NCBI RefSeq assembly: GCF_008831285.2
Contig: NC_045147.1
Location: 9,022,334-9,086,333 of the forward strand
Length of the DNA: 64,000 nucleotides
Source of the DNA: Nymphaea colorata
Lineage: Eukaryota; Streptophyta; Magnoliopsida; Nymphaeales; Nymphaeaceae
Direction: 5' to 3'
Each line of letters starts with the position of its first letter. The stretch's first letter is position 1. Positions 1-10,763 of this stretch are shown piece by piece. The notes below the pieces were generated by a model. It saw only the letters and a list, made by a program, of their open reading frames with translations. It was not told the origin of the DNA and did not search any database. A program made the position numbers and the translations under genes.

Positions 1-46
1 ACTCGATATGGTACATAGCAGAAAAAATATGAGGAGTCTTCCACTT

Positions 47-3000
47 TCATGAATTACATATTTTTTTTAATGCAGCATTGATGCTTTTACATTCATAATC
101 CATTGTCTTCATCCAGTTTTCGAAGTCCCCAATCTCCTGCACATTAGACAATCTTCTAAGTTGCTCATATCTAACTAGGCAATAAATAGCAGTAAGAATT
201 GCTAGCTGACACAAATTAATCTTTCTAATGTATTATTAAGTACCCTTCGGGGTGGTGTATCTTGTTATACCTCGCCCCTTCATCACAAGCAATAAGAAAG
301 TACGTCCACATTTGTATCAGATCATAACCAAACACTAAGCAGTCAAAATGTCACTATGTACTGCTAGTACAAGTTTTCTAAGAGGAACCTAGGAGAGAAA
401 ATAGCAAACCTAATCCATGCTTCAATGTAAAACGGCCTAAAAAGGGAAAGCCTACCTAGTCTACTCCCATGTCTGCAGCCAGGATAGCAGCCTCCAAGGA
501 AGGTGTGCTTCAAAATATGTGTTGGTGATTACTATTCATAAAGTTGCTTACCTTTTCTCTGCTATTAAGAAGTGATCACCTCACAATGGTTTACTATAGT
601 CATATACTGGATCTCTTAAATGGAACTGAGAAAAGTGTTTCCCTCCCTGACTTTGGTTGCACACAAATCATTGCTAGCATTTTAAAATTTTATTCAGTCA
701 AAATGTATTTTTACTAAAGGTCATTTATTTACAAGTGCTTAAGGATGAACATAAAGTTAAGACATACTGTTGACTTTATATGCCATCATATATCACATGG
801 GTGTGCCAGCAGCATAGAAGGTTTGTTGTCGTCTACCTGTTGCAACTCTGTCAACCTGAATGTAAGATTAGACATTGTGCAGGATTAACAGCTAGGTGCA
901 CTATACCATGCCAAAAATGGTAAAACTGCTGTTTCAATACTTTGTTCTCCAACCGTCAACATATTATCCTGAACGATTTGCCTGCTTATTAGTAACTGAC
1001 TTTTATTTGATCGGAGACATGCCAACTTTTGGCATCCAGTCAGGTTATTTAAATTTTAATCCAGGTGTCAATAATCTAGAAAATAGAAACTAAAAAAGTT
1101 ATTGTGTCTACAACCATAAACATATGGACTAAATAAGCTTAGGAGGAGAGTAGCTCTCAGCTGCACTGCCAGTTTCTAATTTCATATCAACTAAACAGTT
1201 AGAGAAAAATTCTGCACTTAGCACCTCATCCTTACTGCCAGATACAATTGATTCATGTACTACGTGATACACATGACCATTAGTAAGTAAGTAAAGTATC
1301 ATTACAAAGTAAAAGACCATCGAACAAAAATGAGACTCCTAGTGATCACATGAATGCTCCAAAAACGTGCCACAGGAATGGGCAGTGAATCCTAATGCCC
1401 ATGAGACTCCTAACAGAAGCATTTGTGAAAAGTTCATTAAGTACACTTGAACATTCATGGAATACCAAACCATCTGAGATGTGACGAAATAAAGTATTGC
1501 CCTTGAAAATATGTGCCCTTGATTATATGCAGATCTCACAGCATCAAACTAAAAGTGGAGCTCAATGTCACTTGTATGTGTATTCTTAAATGTAAAAAAG
1601 GTGAATCTAGCAATAACATGAAATAATACCAATATGGAAGCATTTAATCAAGAACTGTATTACCTTTAATATTGAGTTCATTGAGTGCGAAGTGGCAAGC
1701 CATTGATTGGTTTGCTTCAAATATCTCGCGACAGTAACTGCTAATGCACGTATCTCAGCTTCAATGAGCTTTTCGTTTGTGAAAGACACTTGCACTCCTC
1801 CATTGACAGTGTCCAATAGAAGTTCTGAAACACGTTGAGCGGCACGTAAGGCAGCCTTTGTAGACTTTTCTGGGAAACAGAGGACATCTAAATCAACCAG
1901 CTAAACAAGTTAAAAACTTAAAGTATCTATATAGTTGTCACAATAAAACTGCAACGTATGTTGAGTACAAAAGTTACACAAGTGGCACATGGCGTGTATC
2001 AAGGACCCAACTCCCAAGTTAACTACACATTACAGTTAAGCGCATGGTAATGAAGTTCAACATTGCATAATCATTGACACTTCACCAGCATGGACACTCA
2101 AATCATAAATATAGCAACCTCATTTACTTCTTTGTCCAGCACAGTCATGAGTCGCATCATCTAAAATATAAACTCCGTGTATGTCGACAAATGATTTAAG
2201 TTCCTGACTTTTAAGGGTTCAATATGATTAGAAAAGACACAAGCACCGTCCTTCTCTTTGAGAGAACCTCACGGACTACAGGTCTCTCTTTCCTCATCAT
2301 AATAGCTGTTACTTAAGGCAACCGTCATTCAACATGGCCAAACTCAACCCACTCTTTGTATCAATCATTTCTCCAAACCTAAGATGTGGAGATCAAGATT
2401 CTTCGTCAAAACAAAGAAAATTAATTGCCTAGCCAGAAAACCAACAAGTTCAAAAGGTCTTGCTAATCTCATTTTTTGCGTTGATGAAGCTGCATCAAAA
2501 TGGTTTACTTGGTCCACATTCAGACCGCACCTCAAATGGGGTGACTGATGCTCGGAAGACCCACCAAGTCTTTCCTCTAGTAAAGATCATGGTCCTCCAG
2601 AAAGTGCCCATTTTATTTCAAGGAAGGGGGATATCAGAACTCACAACGTATTAGCTATCCCAACACCATTTGATTCTTCTTTTCTTACTAATCTATCACG
2701 GAGTAAATCATAAACTATAGCAACAAAACTGATCAAACTATCCAAGGCAAGTGTTCGGGTTAATGAAGAAGCCACATGAATAACAATTCGCCGTGGCAGC
2801 AGATAAAAAACTCGGTTCCCCTACGCAATTGAATAAGGGAGTATTTTGTTGACCTTGGTCCTTCCTTTTCGTCTTAAATATCTTGGCGGAAGGACGAAAA
2901 GTTGAAACGAGAAGATCATGTCAGACAGGTAGTCGACCCGGAAAGGACAAGAAAAGAAAGATCAACCTGCGTTCTCACGGATGAGGTTGGTGTTCTGATG

Positions 3001-3075
3001 GTAATCTTCAACCAGGCGCAGCAGATATACCTCCAGGCTCCCGCGTCTTTCCTCCATCTCCATTTGCTGCTGCAT
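47..3075 (-). CDS. BLOS1: BLOC-1 subunit 1 (BLOS1/GCN5L1 family), complete, 3 coding exons
   Basis: Coding exons on the minus strand are 3075-2967, 1869-1664 and 136-47. They join in phase to 134 residues, close to the roughly 125-150 usual for the family. Both introns are GT-AG (donors GTTGAT and GTAATA; acceptors TTTCCCAG and ATGTGCAG). The family hallmarks are visible: LLDTVNGGVQ then FTNEKLIEAEIRALA in exon 2, and EIGDFENWMKTMD in exon 3, which is the highly conserved C-terminal helix. The protein is predicted to be helical and coiled-coil throughout, with no signal peptide or membrane segment. I chose the start at 3075 because an in-frame TGA lies about 30 bases upstream and no ATG comes between; two further in-frame ATGs follow within seven codons. 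In plants BLOS1 is a cytosolic subunit of the BLOC-1 complex on endosomes and acts in endosome-to-vacuole sorting, including of auxin carriers. The 3' UTR runs off the window start. No damage was seen, so it is probably functional. Confidence 0.93.
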
Positions 3076-3189
3076 TCCTACCGGACAAAAGGCACGCCAG
3101 ATTCTTCAGCGACCCACGGTTTTTCCTGAGCTCACGCAGAAAAACCAACTCGATCAGCTTCCCGTGGTATGTGATTACCACTTTTGTCG

Positions 3190-3275
3190 AACTTAGGACG
3201 CGAAAAGGAGAAGGTGCCCCAAGTCACACAGGGAAAGGACGCGGAAAGGGGAAGGTGCCCCAAGTCACACGACGA
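3190..3275. repeat. 41-bp tandem duplication just upstream of BLOS1
   Basis: A 20-base block beginning GAAGGTGCCCC occurs identically at 3210-3229 and 3251-3270, embedded in a roughly 41-bp unit with one or two differences. It lies 130-200 bp upstream of the BLOS1 start codon, so it falls in the 5' UTR or proximal promoter. A TATAAAG on the minus strand at 3363-3369 is a weak core-promoter candidate. Any regulatory role is inference. Confidence 0.6.
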
Positions 3276-3699
3276 AACCAGGTTGTGTGGAAGCCTGATT
3301 TTCTAATCCAGGTTTGAGAACCTGGGTTGTTTGTTTTGACGACAATGGAAAACATGTTTTTACTTTATATTAATGTAGTTGGTGTTCCGATGATAAAAGC
3401 GAGGTTTTCATTTGAAGCTTCTAGAATTAATTGATTTCAACTTTCCGCTGCAGTCTGCCGGGGTTATACTCAGGAACAACCTTTCTAAAAAAAATTTATA
3501 TAATTTATATGTAAAATTTTAAAAATTTCTCTTGTATAAAATTTTTAAAAAATAATATTTTAACTTTTGTCAAAATTTAAAAACTTTAATTTAATCCCTC
3601 GTAAAAAATTTCTGCTTCACCCCTGATTATATTAACAAAAAATATGATTATATACAAGGTACAAAAACGAATTAAAGGAACCGATTCTCAGCAAGGAAG
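3276..3699. other. AT-rich spacer, no gene seen
   Basis: This is upstream flank of BLOS1. It is increasingly AT-rich from 3480, with runs of A and T and no open frame, and I see nothing else in it. Confidence 0.5.
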
Positions 3700-4510
3700 C
3701 GTGCTCTAAAATAACTTTGACCCTAAAGGGCAGGGCTTTAAAAGCAGGGAAATAACATGTGCTGATGGATTAGTACTGTTAAAATGCAGGAGCTTATCAA
3801 TGCAGAGGAGTCCATTGCGGTGCTTAAAATTCTTGTGATGCGGTTCCTCCGTCACTTGGGGCCATGCTGAGAGTAACATCATTAGCAAAGTCGAGTGCTA
3901 TACCTCCGATTTCCATCCTCTTTTAAAGTTGTTGTCCTTCCATTTCTGAATGGAGCAGAGAACATCCTCCCCCAAAGGCATGCCTCTCTCAAATTTGCTA
4001 TCCAGCCATTTCCATATTCTTCTATTCCATGCACATGTTAGGGAAAGATGAGACATTGTTTCTTTAGACTTCTTCCAAAGAATGCATTGGTTTGCCAAAG
4101 CTGTGCGCTGCTTCTTGGACTTTTAAGCGTGAACAATCGGCTTCACGCTGCTAGAAAACTGAACCAAATAGCACTAGGAGGAAACTTAGAGGCCCATAGA
4201 TAAGTGTTCCAATCCGTCCAAGGGCAGTGCTCCCTGATACGTTCATAGATTTCTTTGCAAGAGAGCAAAGAGGCATTAGTTTCATCCAACAAGAGCCAAT
4301 CTGCCATGCCATTAAGCTGTAGGCCCTTCATCAATTGGTTTATTCATGCAATGTAGTTGCTTGAGCATTCGCTTGAAAAAACTCCGCCATTGAATCGTCT
4401 AGGTGACTATCAATGTTCCCAATATCATCACCACTAAGCAGCAAATAAAAAAAACCCAGCCCAAGAGTCATACCAGAACTTTATCCAGCTGCCATCACCT
4501 AATTTCCAAT
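3700..4510 (-). pseudogene. LINE (L1-type) RT C-terminal fragment with zf-RVT domain
   Basis: Translated on the minus strand in pieces. First comes GDGSWIKFWYDSWAG at about 4460-4500, the conserved stretch after the RT domain of plant L1 elements. Next is CPWTDWNTYLWASKFPPS at about 4170-4240, the W-W-KxP core of the zf-RVT domain. Then comes CILWKKSKETMSHLSLTC at about 4020-4085, the degenerate zinc-binding CxxC...HxxxxC, whose second Cys has become Trp. Stops and frameshifts separate the blocks. The 5' part of the element is absent, as is typical of truncated LINE insertions. Confidence 0.75.
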
Positions 4511-4579
4511 TAACCCTGTGACTTATATCAGACCAGGCCTAAATTATAGCCTTCCAAGAGGCCGATCGATGGGAAAACC

Positions 4580-5658
4580 TATTGGATAGTGGCCCTGAGC
4601 CCTATCCCCACATCTCGTAACTGCGAGTGGCCCCACTCACAGTTACATGATATTCTTGCTAAACTGTTTTACAAATAAAGATTTTATCGAATAAAATCAA
4701 CAGATTTACATCAGAAAATAAAAGGATTTACTTTACCTCCGAACATCTCTCTGGCCCTAACCATGGTTGGGCTTCGGGATATCATGGGAGGCAATCTATA
4801 AATAGGATTGCACACGAGCCGAGTCGAGCTCGAGCTCGGCTCGACTCATGTTTAGTCAGCTCGAGCTCGACTCGAGCTCGACACGAGCTTCACAGCTTCA
4901 GCTCGAGCTCGACTCGAGTGACTGTCTTTGAGCTTGAGCGGCTCGTTTAAACTCGCTAATGCCTTCCTTTTTCACTGCAATCGAGGGCTATGCATGGGAC
5001 GACGTGGGAGGAGGAAAGGCAGCATATTGGGAAAAGAGAAAAAGGAAAGGAAATGACGACTTAGGGAGGAGAAAAGGAGAAAAAGGGGGGTGTTGGGAAA
5101 AGAGAAAAAGGGAAGGAAAAAATAATGAGTGGTGAGGGAAGAGAAACATGGCTCAGTGGGAGAACAGAGGGAAAAAAAGGAGGGAAATTAGAAAATTTAA
5201 AAACGAGTTTAACTTTCAGCTAATTGATTTAATATAATAAGTCGAGTCGAGTTTAAACGAGTCGAGTTCTTGCAACTTGAACTCGACACGTTTATTGATT
5301 TGAGTTTAACTTTCAGCTCGAACTCGACTCGTTTATAAATGGGTCGAGCTCGACCGAGCTTTTGCAAGCGAGTTCGAGTCGAGCCCGAGTTGGCTCGACT
5401 CGTTGTGCAGCCCTATCTATAAATGCCTAGCTAAACTCTAACTTAGGGTTTAATCAAATGATTACCCTAGCCTGCGCCTCCCAAAAGCAAACCCGGGAAT
5501 AAAATTCTCTGATTCGTTTTCTTTTTCTTCTACTTCTTTCTTTTGCTCCTTTCTTTTAGTCGGTGTTGCTACTGCCTCTTCAAACGCAAACTAGAGACAC
5601 CACTGGTGAACCTGCCACGCAAACATAAAGTGGCCGTTCTGCTGCTGTCACTCCAACA
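4580..5658 (+). repeat. 5' LTR of copia-A, interrupted by a hAT MITE
   Basis: Matches the 3' LTR at 11519-11986 over about 458 bp once 621 bp (MITE plus one TSD copy) are removed. It begins TATTGGATAG where the 3' LTR begins TGTTGGATAG, and ends CTCCAACA directly before the PBS. A TATA-like CTATAAATGCC sits at 5418-5428. Confidence 0.8.
4803..5415. mobile_element. hAT-type MITE with TCGAGC-rich subterminal repeats (613 bp)
   Basis: It has an exact 8-bp target-site duplication, TCTATAAA at 4795-4802 and 5416-5423. The inverted ends begin TAGGATTGCACACGAG on the left and TAGGGCTGCACAACGAG on the right (reverse complement). An 8-bp TSD with TAGGG-like termini is diagnostic of hAT elements. About 110 bp at the left and 200 bp at the right are dense in permutations of GAGCTCGAGTCGAGC; the core is purine-rich (GGAAAAGAGAAAAAGG). 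There is no coding capacity. The unoccupied target is preserved at 11733-11745 in the 3' LTR, confirming the boundaries. Confidence 0.9.
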
Positions 5659-5659
5659 T

Positions 5660-5671
5660 TGGTATCAGAGT
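5660..5671 (+). other. Primer-binding site of copia-A
   Basis: TGGTATCAGAGT lies directly after the 5' LTR and is complementary to the 3' end of initiator tRNA-Met, the usual primer of plant copia elements. Confidence 0.8.
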
Positions 5672-5968
5672 GAGGTTTCTCAAATTCTAGTAGGTCCAAT
5701 CTGACTCCTGTGATGCCTATAATAAAAACTGCCTGCGCAAGCATGTATATCCTTAGTTTATCATGATGTTTTAAGTTCATGCATACCAAATAGGAAAACA
5801 TGCTGGATAAAACTAAACTCAATGTATGAAGCATGCTAGTTCGTACATATTCGGAGCTCCTTTCAAATGTTATATTTAATTATGTGCTTTGTTATGTAAG
5901 TCGAAAAACTATACCATTGAATCCTAAGGAAACAAAGAACATAGTTGACCTCTAGACCTGAGCATGAA

Positions 5969-7371
5969 TGTTTGTCGGGAACAACAAATCTTCACCCTCT
6001 AGTCGATGGTTCTGATTGATCTGTAAGAACCTAGATGGAAGGCTCAGACATTCAGAACCACGAAAGAACCTCCACAAGGGGAAGAAATAGCCCTATCGAG
6101 GATTCTATTAGAAGGTTTCGAAAGAAAAAATAAAATAAATATTAGAACCCTCATCAAGGGTCTGGCCTGGAAGCACACACAAGTATGAGAGAAGGAGATC
6201 ACCTCTGCCGGTTTTCTTTTTTGGCTTGATCGGAGACTCTGTTGTCGCTTCGTTGAGGCCAACTGCTGGTTCATCCGCCACACTGAACCCAAGAAGTTGT
6301 CGCTTGCTGGACGAAACTCCAGTTGTTTTTTTTTTTGCTTGACCCAAGCAATATTAGAAAGGGTTCATTGTTTCCGCTTCCTCTAAGTCTGCGGATCCAC
6401 TGCTGCTATTTTTTCTGGTAGACCCATATTTCTCGGCTTGTCCTCTGTCACTATTGACAAAGAGTATGTTGTAGACCTATGCCAAAGAGCAGTGCGTAGG
6501 TTGACTGTGTTCGCTGCTGCTCTGGGCATCTGTTTCTTTTGCAGTGACGACCCAGTCCAAGCGTAGAGGGTTTGAGAACGTCTGGTACTCAGCAGGACAT
6601 CTTCCACACCACAACAACAGAGAGTTCCTTTTTTTGAGAGGCGTTGGAGCTCATTGGTCGCACCTCCAAACATTGCCCCAAACCCTTGCAGAGACGGTTT
6701 CGCAGAACCTGCTATTTGCCGACCACTGTTCTATGGTCCTTCTCACAGTAGCAGTGGAGAGACACACTCTGGTCGGTCCTCTTCCTTGCGATGGTAGTAG
6801 AGTTTTCCGGCCATCCTCCACACAGTGGCCAAGAAGCATTTTTTAGTCGTCTCCTTGTGCTGGTAGCAGCGTCTCCCTTGTGTTGGTAGCAGTAGCAGTG
6901 TCTTCCTCGCGGCGTGAGCAGAGGCACGCTACTTGCAGAGGCAGCCGAGCAAAGAGGAAGACGGTTGGCCAAACCCTAGCACAGTAGAGCTCTCGGGAGA
7001 GGAGAGAGAAGGAAAACTAAAAAATGCAAAAAACTCTGCTCGAGGTGTATTTATACTCAAATTTAGAAAATTACAATTTTAGTCCACCTTACTAGCAAAA
7101 TTTTCAAAAACATTGTCACATCTTTTAGAAATTAATGTCACAGTGTTTTTGCTAAAAACTTTTTCAGAAAAAGGCTTGCGAAATTTATTTTAGTGAAAAA
7201 CCAGGATTTTATATGAAATTGCATAGAGATACCCTCTGATTTGTTAAAAATTGCTAAAAGAGGCAAAAATAGTTTTGATAGTAAAAGAGGAAATTCACGT
7301 ACTAAAATTTAAAATTGAGATCGCCTTGCTTCTAAGTAATGTTTTAGAATATAGTTGGAGATTTCCTAACA
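5969..7371 (-). mobile_element. Probable reverse-oriented solo LTR or promoter block inside the copia-A leader
   Basis: This 1.4-kb stretch separates the PBS from gag and reads as a minus-strand promoter plus leader. A TATAAATACACC box lies at 7044-7055, followed downstream by CT-rich and GAGAGC-rich leader sequence and long GC-richer runs with no TE coding homology. It can be bounded by TGTT...AACA ends at 5969 and 7371, as expected for an LTR. No convincing TSD was found (atgaa against tgata) and no second copy is in the window, so the LTR identity is inferred. Several minus-strand open frames of 60-96 codons cross it but show no recognisable domain. Confidence 0.4.
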
Positions 7372-7461
7372 TGATATTATTTATGTTGCGTGTAACTAAA
7401 CGGTGATTTAAATCTCCTCCTTGTCGTTCTTGACTTGCCTTTAAAGATTTAAACTTCAGAA

Positions 7462-8262
7462 ATGACTTCTAGAGTGGGAGCCTCAAAATTGGCCAAGACC
7501 GAGAAACTCAATAGAACCAACTTCCATGCATGGAAGCATAGAATTATGTTGGCATTGACTCTGAGAGGCTGATATATATAATTAACAAGTCATTTCCCAC
7601 TTTAGGAGACAAACCTATAGATGAGGAAAGGAGAACATATGAGGCCTTTGAGACTGATGACTTGATGGCTAAATTCATCATGTTAGCGTTCAAAGAAGAT
7701 GACCTGATCAGGGTGTTTGAGGACTATTCAACAACCAAGGAGATGTTTGACGCTATCTTCTCTAAATACAACACCTTTACCATGATGCACGTCCAGTTAA
7801 TTCTAGAACAGTATAATTCATATAAAATGAAAGAGTCAGATAGAGTGGTTGATCATGTTAACAAGATGTTTGTCATGGCTAATGACCTAGCCATAGTAAA
7901 AAATGTGATACCTAACAACATGTAGATCTATATAATCCTGAATAGTCTACCTCCTTCCTGGAATATGGCAGTCACTGCACTGAATCTCCAATTTGATACT
8001 CTAACTTTAGAGAAGCTTTCCACATAGTTAGCTATTCAACAATAACGTTTAGCCAAGAGAAATGGTGAAGAATTAATGACAGTCCAAGATAAACTTGCAA
8101 GTAGTCATGTGTCTATAAGACCCAAACAATTTAAAGAAAAAAACGATAGCAAGTTTAAGGGCAATTTTGTACGTACTCGGAGAACTCAAGGAACTGTAGT
8201 AAAATGCTACAAATGCAGAAAGTTTGACATATCAAGAAGAACTGCAGGTCAAAATTCCTGAA
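7462..8262 (+). pseudogene. copia-A gag (UBN2-type) with broken zinc knuckle
   Basis: The likely start is the ATG at 7462, reading MTSRVGASKLAKTEKLN then NFHAWKHRIML, the conserved gag N-terminus. The UBN2-like core (LMAKFIMLAF, TTKEMFDAIFSKYN, NSYKMKESDRVVDHVNKM) occupies 7663-7925. A CCHC knuckle begins CYKC at 8204 but frameshifts before its His and second Cys pair. Several in-frame stops are present, so no functional Gag can be made. Confidence 0.8.
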
Positions 8263-8339
8263 CAAAACAGACAACAATGGTCAAGACAACAACAACAACA
8301 GGAGGAAATATCAAGGAGACTCAACAGAAAAGTCATTTG

Positions 8340-8480
8340 TGTAGTGTCTAAATGTTTATTTACAGATGGAGATCTGACTAGTTGGTGGGTTGATTCACGT
8401 GCTACTCATCACATAGCAAAGACCAAAGAAAGCATGATTCGTATGGAAAACCTAAGTTCGAGAGTTCAAAAGGTCTACAT
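8340..8480 (+). pseudogene. copia-A protease fragment
   Basis: Contains WWVDSRATHHIA at about 8383-8418, the copia aspartic protease active site. The canonical DSGA motif is DSRA here (Gly to Arg), which would inactivate it. The protease to GAG-pre-integrase stretch is much shorter than normal before integrase begins near 8590, so an internal deletion is likely. Confidence 0.7.
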
Positions 8481-8589
8481 GGGAAGGAACCTAGTGTTTG
8501 TAACCAAAATGCCATTCTTAATAAAGTTTTGTACGCTCATCCATGAGGAGGAACCTAAGGTCTGTCCCTACTTTAATTAAAAAAGGTTT

Positions 8590-9290
8590 TGAAGGCCATT
8601 TTGTTCAAGAGAAAGTCACAGTCAGAGTCCAAACACATAGTGGCAAGTTATATTTCATAACATTCATTGATGACTTCTCAAGATTTAGTCATATTTACCT
8701 GATCCAATACAAGTATGAAGCACTTAATAAATTCAAGGAATATAAAACAAAAGTCGAGAAACAACTTAAAAAATATATCAAGGTTGTAATGTTAGATTCG
8801 AGGTGATGAGCATACATCAAATGAGTTCCTCGAATATTGTAAATACCCTGGAATTAATAGGCAAACATCAATGCCTAGAACACCACAACAAAATGGTGTC
8901 AGCTAGATGTGTAACAGAACCCTCTTAAACATAGTAAGATCCATGTTGGCAGGTGTACAATTACCCAAAGTATTTTAGGGTGAAGCTGTGCTAACGCTAT
9001 GTACACAATAAATCAAGTGCCCTGTAAAGCAGTCTCAACCACCCCTTATGAGAGACAGACTGGTATGAAACCAGATCTGAGACATCTCAGAAGATAGAGA
9101 TCTATAGTACATGTGAAAATTCTAGATCCAAAAATTGATAAACTACATAATAGATCAGTAAGATGTGTGTTTATTGGATATCCAAAAGGATCTAAAGGCT
9201 ACAAATTACATCACTAGACTATGAGACTTATAGAAAGTAGGGATGTAAAGTTCTTAAAAGAACTCAATAACAATGACAATAATCCAATAG
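8590..9290 (+). pseudogene. copia-A integrase remnant
   Basis: Readable blocks are TFIDDFSRFSHIYLI at about 8659-8703 (core domain), a region equivalent to the TPQQNG-ERKN box near 8877, and YERQTGMKPDLRHL-like sequence near 9048. The C-terminal GYPKGSKGYKL block lies near 9177. Frameshifts and stops interrupt it repeatedly. Confidence 0.75.
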
Positions 9291-9599
9291 GAGATCATAA
9301 CGATCTATTGATGATCTGATTTATTCAGAAGATCAGTCTGACAATGAACCGTCCACGGAACAGCTTGGTAATGAACCAATTGAACTTGAATCGTCTGAGG
9401 AACAGTCTAGCAATGAAACCGACTAGAGAATAGTTTGGTAATGACCTCATCTTCTTAGACTTTGTCAATCCATAAAAGACCTAGAGCTCCTCCCTCATAT
9501 TTGACTAATTCATAGGTTTATTTAGTAGAGGAGCTATGTTATTTAACATATATTAATGAAATGTCCAACAATCTGACGTATGATGAAGCAGTAAACTCG

Positions 9600-10349
9600 C
9601 ACAAGTCGTCAAATTAGGTAAATACTATGGATGAAGAAATCGAATCCATATAAAAGAATAAAGTCTGAGAACTAGCAGATCTTCTTAAGGATAGAAGACC
9701 TATTGGGTGTAAATGGGTACTAAAGAAAAAATATAAGGCTGGATTAGTCGAGAAGTTTAAAATAAGACTGGTGGCGAAAGGTTTTTCCCAAAAGAAAGGA
9801 ATTGATTATTTAGAAACATATTCACCGGTTGCAAAATTTACATCAATTAGAATTATTCTAGCTATCAAAGTTTTCTATGACTTGGATATCTGTCAAATAG
9901 ATGTGAAGACTGCTTTTCTGAATGATGAATTAAAGGAAACCATATATATGGCTCAACCACAAGGATACGTCAACAAACAAAATGAAGACAAAGTTTTTAA
10001 GTTGAAAAAAATTGCTGAACGGTTTGAAGCAGTCTTCTAGACAATAGTATTTTGTCTTTTATAAGGCAATCACAGAGCTTGGGTATGTAGCAAATTAGCT
10101 AGATCACTATATATATGTTTGGAAAAAATGGAAGTCTATTTTGCATCCTATCACTATATATCACAAACATTTTATTGACTGAAAATGATAACAATATGAT
10201 AATCAAAATAAAGACCTAGCTCAACAAGAACTTTGAAATAAAGGACATGGGTGAGACATCCCATATACTAGAAATAAAGATCACTCGAGATAGAGACTCG
10301 ATAATTCTAAGTTTGAGTGAAGAATGATATATTGATTATATCTTAAAGA
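9600..10349 (+). pseudogene. copia-A reverse transcriptase remnant (RVT_2)
   Basis: DEEIESI and RRPIGCKWVLKKKYKA-type blocks precede an open stretch from 9771 with KGFSQKKGIDYLETYSPVAKF, IDVKTAFLNDELKETIYM and QPQGYVN, all landmark RVT_2 motifs. The catalytic YVDD position near 10155 reads YITN, so the active site is lost. The reading resumes beyond the MITE inserted at 10358. Confidence 0.85.
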
Positions 10350-10357
10350 AGTTTCAC

Positions 10358-10755
10358 TAAAACTAGGCATCAGGCCAACCGGCCCGGCCCGGCTGGATTA
10401 AATTTAAAAATATATATTTTTAATATAAAATAATATATAAATATAATTAATTATAATAAATATATATATATATATATATATAATTCTTTGGGATTGCTGA
10501 ATCATAGAAGAGTGATGAATATATTATCTAAAGCAACAGAACCATCATAGTATTTTTTTTGTTCCTACGAGGAGAAGGGTGGTAAATGGATCATCCAACG
10601 ATTATCGGGCCCGAATCGGGCTTATCGGGCCCACCCGAGCTGACCTAATAATGAGTTGGGCTGGGCCGGGTACCATTTTCTCGGGCCCAAGCTTGGGCCC
10701 GACTCGAGCAGGGTACCAGGTACCCGGCAGCGACCCAGCCCGGTGCCCAGCCTTA
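10358..10755. mobile_element. hAT-type MITE with GC-rich GGCCCGGCC ends, inserted in RT (398 bp)
   Basis: It has an exact 8-bp target duplication, AGTTTCAC at 10350-10357 and 10756-10763. Inverted ends are TAAAACTAGGCATCAGGC on the left and TAAGGCTGGGCACCGGGC at the right end (reverse complement). Subterminal blocks are rich in GGCCCGGCC on the left and CGGGCCC on the right; the centre is AT-rich with a TA run at 10459-10482. Removing the element and one TSD copy rejoins the copia RT (KKFH followed by MEN), an internal check on the boundaries. Confidence 0.88.
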
Positions 10756-10763
10756 AGTTTCAC

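Noticed and set aside
2902-3129. 75-codon plus frame at the window's left
   Set aside because: It is the antisense of BLOS1 exon 1.
4811-5410. Regularly recurring TCGAGC motifs, resembling a short-repeat array such as CRISPR
   Set aside because: There are no equal-length repeats or unique spacers, the host is a plant, and the block lies between hAT TIRs and an 8-bp TSD.
6044-6972. Cluster of 60-100 codon frames on both strands as a host gene
   Set aside because: The frames overlap on both strands without domains; a GC-rich LTR-like leader explains them better.
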